The notes beneath the pieces are model-generated. The model made no database searches and had not been told where the DNA came from. It saw only the letters and a program-made list of their open reading frames with translations. A stretch of 64,000 nt of DNA from Clostridium caldaquaticum (GTDB lineage Bacteria; Bacillota; Clostridia; Clostridiales; Clostridiaceae), in contig NZ_JAMSKT010000012.1 of NCBI RefSeq assembly GCF_023806125.1, positions 1-64,000 on the forward strand, given 5' to 3'. Shown in pieces: positions 62,440-64,000 of the stretch. The translations under genes and the position numbers were made by a program. How positions within the stretch are numbered: the first letter of the stretch is position 1; every line of letters begins with the position of its first letter.

Positions 62440-63060
62440 ATGGAAGTAAAGGTAATACAAGATGCTATGGGGACACATTTAGACTGGAAGCATGAAGGAG
62501 TAACGCCTGTAATGATAGATTGGTTCTGGAGCAATATGGAGAAGGCATTTCTTTTATGGCATCCATCACAACATGAGCCTTTAGAATGGGCAATAGCTCC
62601 AAAACATGGTAATCCAATAGGATCAGTACATATAGCACCACAAACTTGGAACGATGGAACACGTCAGAATCTATATATAAGGTTTGAAGATTTAGCTACA
62701 GTACCAGCAGAAGTTAAGGAGTATATTATTTATGAACACTGTGTTGTTGTTGCAGGTCTTGGTTTTGGCGCTGAGGCTTTAAATACAAAAGAAGTAATGG
62801 GATACAGAATACATCAATGGCAGAAAACTGACTATGGTGTAGTTGGTAAATCTTCAGCAATAGGTATGAAAAAGAAAGAAACACCTGAAGAAGGTATTAT
62901 ATGGTCTCAGCATTGTGCAGAAGAGATTGGTAACTGGGGAGTATTTTTGCCACAGCTATACAATTTGTATAAAGTAGTTACTAATACAAAATATAATCCT
63001 TATGCTGACCTTACAGTTGAAGGAAAAGGGAAGGATTTAAGATACAAGTACATTAAATAA
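62440..63060 (+). CDS. short divergent member of the PhlG/phloretin hydrolase superfamily (paralogue 3)
   Basis: The 206-residue protein is shorter than the other two but keeps recognisable anchors. MIDWFWSNMEKAFLLWHP near residue 25 corresponds to the MIDWWFAWHG region, and HCAEEIGNWGVFLPQLY (His158, Glu162) aligns with HNVEEYSNLAAILPKLY of paralogue 1, keeping the HxxxE metal pair. It may act on a different phenolic ketone or on a ring-derived diketone. It has its own promoter region beside the GntR regulator. AAGGGGAG ribosome site. Superfamily placement is by eye. Confidence 0.65.
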   Translation: MEVKVIQDAMGTHLDWKHEGVTPVMIDWFWSNMEKAFLLWHPSQHEPLEWAIAPKHGNPIGSVHIAPQTWNDGTRQNLYIRFEDLATVPAEVKEYIIYEHCVVVAGLGFGAEALNTKEVMGYRIHQWQKTDYGVVGKSSAIGMKKKETPEEGIIWSQHCAEEIGNWGVFLPQLYNLYKVVTNTKYNPYADLTVEGKGKDLRYKYIK

Positions 63061-63073
63061 TAAGTATAATAAG

Positions 63074-63122
63074 TTAAGAATTAAGAATTAAGAATTAAGA
63101 ATTAAGAGTTAAAAGTTAAGAA
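63074..63122. repeat. seven tandem copies of a 7-bp unit TTAAGAA
   Basis: Four exact copies are followed by TTAAGAG, TTAAAAG and another exact copy, all in phase. The repeat is intergenic, 13 bases after the third PhlG-like gene, before a terminator hairpin. Such arrays can change length by slippage. Confidence 0.9.
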
Positions 63123-63130
63123 TTAATGTT

Positions 63131-63172
63131 AAAAGATACTGCTATTATAATGTCAGCAGTGTCTTTTTTTTA
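63131..63172 (+). terminator. terminator after the third PhlG-like gene
   Basis: AAAGATACTGCT pairs with AGCAGTGTCTTT, followed by a T-run. Confidence 0.85.
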
Positions 63173-63270
63173 TGGGAAATTTTAAGTTATATAAACTAAT
63201 ATCAAAGATAATATCAATTTATAAATTGATACAAAAAATCTTATTTCAATAAAAAACAATAACAGGAAAA

Positions 63271-63288
63271 TAATACTAAAACGTATTA
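63271..63288. promoter_or_regulatory. degenerate activator site before the MFS gene
   Basis: TAATACT-AAAA-CGTATTA keeps the outer bases of the dyad but changes the inner A and T. It lies 86 bp before a perfect copy. Confidence 0.4.
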
Positions 63289-63356
63289 TATTAAATGCAA
63301 ATATGTATCATACCATAGTAAGCAATAAAGCTATGTTTCAAATAATAAAAAAGCAT

Positions 63357-63374
63357 TAATACAATTTTGTATTA
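63357..63374. promoter_or_regulatory. candidate sigma-54 activator site before the MFS gene
   Basis: TAATACA-ATTT-TGTATTA is a perfect copy centred about 137 bp before the -12 element at 63502. Confidence 0.7.
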
Positions 63375-63490
63375 GGAAAATCTATGTTTATTACCTGCAA
63401 AAAAATTAGGAGTAGAAAGTTATATGATAAATTGCAAGTGTTTACAGGCTTGGATAGTTCAGTTAAAAAAAGAGATGCATTGTTAAAAAA

Positions 63491-63506
63491 TGGCATATAA
63501 ATTGCT
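63491..63506 (+). promoter_or_regulatory. sigma-54 promoter of the MFS transporter gene
   Basis: TGGCAT, 5 bases, TTGCT is a -24/-12 element. The leader to the ATG at 63675 is about 160 bases. It contains an orphan ribosome site, AAAGGAGG at 63539-63546, without a usable reading frame. Confidence 0.82.
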
Positions 63507-63674
63507 TGATAGTTTATTGGCTATAACAGTATTTGATGAAAGGAGGACAGGCTTTTAAACTCAAAATGGAATCATAAATAAAAATAAAGAGTTACAACAT
63601 TATTAGTTGTTCTGAAATGAGTTAAAAATTTGTCGTTTTTATTGTTAAATTTAATCAGAATGGAGGAAAACTTT

Positions 63675-64000
63675 ATGAGTAAAACAAAGTCAGGAAATAG
63701 TTTAATCGGAGGTTTCGGACGTCATGGCTGGGGCATTATAATTTATTGTGCCGCAATGTTTTGGTTTTATGTAGGTATGGTTAATGATGGATCTAACATA
63801 ACTGCCCCAGCATTTGCTGCGAAAAATGGAATAGAATACTCTCTTGTGTTAAGTATGGGAACAATAGCCGGAATTGTAGGTTTTTTATTTTTTATTATAT
63901 TTGGACAAATCAACATTAGATTAGGTGCGAAAAAAACTTCTGCTATCTGTATGTTTTTAGCAGGTATTTTCTATATAGGGTTAGGATTATCAACAACAAT
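63675..64000 (+). CDS. MFS transporter, N-terminal part, cut by the window edge
   Basis: The visible 108 residues start at ATG 63675, after TGGAGGAAAAC. They contain a short polar N-terminus, then about three membrane helices, including IIIYCAAMFWFYVGMV and the loop INIRLGAKKT between helices 2 and 3, typical of the major facilitator superfamily. With a sigma-54 promoter and activator dyad like those of the phloroglucinol genes, it may import phloroglucinol, a dihydrochalcone or a phenylpropionate product, or export a product. The gene continues beyond 64000. Confidence 0.85.
   Translation, partial: MSKTKSGNSLIGGFGRHGWGIIIYCAAMFWFYVGMVNDGSNITAPAFAAKNGIEYSLVLSMGTIAGIVGFLFFIIFGQINIRLGAKKTSAICMFLAGIFYIGLGLSTT

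Noticed and set aside
63074-63122. CRISPR array
   Set aside because: Units are 7 bp without spacers, and no cas genes are present; it is a simple tandem repeat.
22249-64000. Chalcone isomerase, flavone reductase or pyrogallol-phloroglucinol transhydroxylase
   Set aside because: I looked for proteins with these family features and found none in the window, so entry from flavanones, flavones or pyrogallol is not claimed.

Overview
The window is low-GC Firmicute DNA that reads as a Clostridium chromosome. Supporting signs are a spore SASP gene, an anaerobic Ni-CO dehydrogenase (cooS), strong GGAGG ribosome sites, frequent TTG starts, and a Bcd/Etf butyrate module. CO dehydrogenase together with phloroglucinol-type catabolism suggests a relative of C. 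scatologenes, C. drakei or C. carboxidivorans. That placement is inference only.

Layout. 0.3-2.4 kb: biotin uptake (bioY) convergent with its repressor/ligase (birA), then a SASP gene. 2.5-11.3 kb: two class-2 sugar ABC importers around a DeoR-type regulator; one importer has its ATPase divergent from, and about 5 kb away from, its permease and binding protein. 11.4-21.9 kb: ordinary genes (cooS, a YitT protein, a c-di-GMP sensor, RNase J, an ABC exporter, a TauE permease).

22-39 kb and 51.8-64 kb: a large catabolic locus for acyl-phloroglucinols (dihydrochalcone or flavonoid type) and phloroglucinol. The core operon (22.2-28.1 kb) encodes acetoacetate CoA-transferase, a cupin, an SDR (phloroglucinol reductase candidate), a cyclase-family hydrolase (dihydrophloroglucinol cyclohydrolase candidate), thiolase and a BKACE enzyme (triacetate acetoacetate-lyase candidate). 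A LysR gene, a phloretin-hydrolase/PhlG family gene and an OYE-type ene-reductase follow. Then comes crt-bcd-etfBA-hbd, which can turn acetoacetyl-CoA into butyryl-CoA and reoxidise NADH. After an intervening fructan locus (41.7-51.4 kb: LacI regulator, Lpl-type ABC importer, two GH32 enzymes, fructokinase) the theme resumes. This second part holds two PAS/AAA+/Fis sigma-54 activators, a second PhlG homologue, a ferredoxin, an AprA-like flavoprotein, a 5'-truncated OYE half, a 3-hydroxyacyl-CoA-dehydrogenase-like enzyme (3-hydroxy-5-oxohexanoate dehydrogenase candidate), a soluble chemoreceptor, a GntR regulator, a third small PhlG-like protein and an MFS transporter cut by the window edge.

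The two parts appear to be one regulon. Five -24/-12 sigma-54 promoters (before the CoA-transferase, crt, the second phlG, the dehydrogenase and the MFS gene) can be read directly. A repeated inverted-repeat motif, TAATACA-N4-TGTATTA, lies 110-150 bp upstream of several of them and in tandem before one activator gene. I propose it as the enhancer bound by the sigma-54 activators. Functional names for the pathway enzymes rest on family membership and gene neighbourhood; substrates are not proven by sequence.
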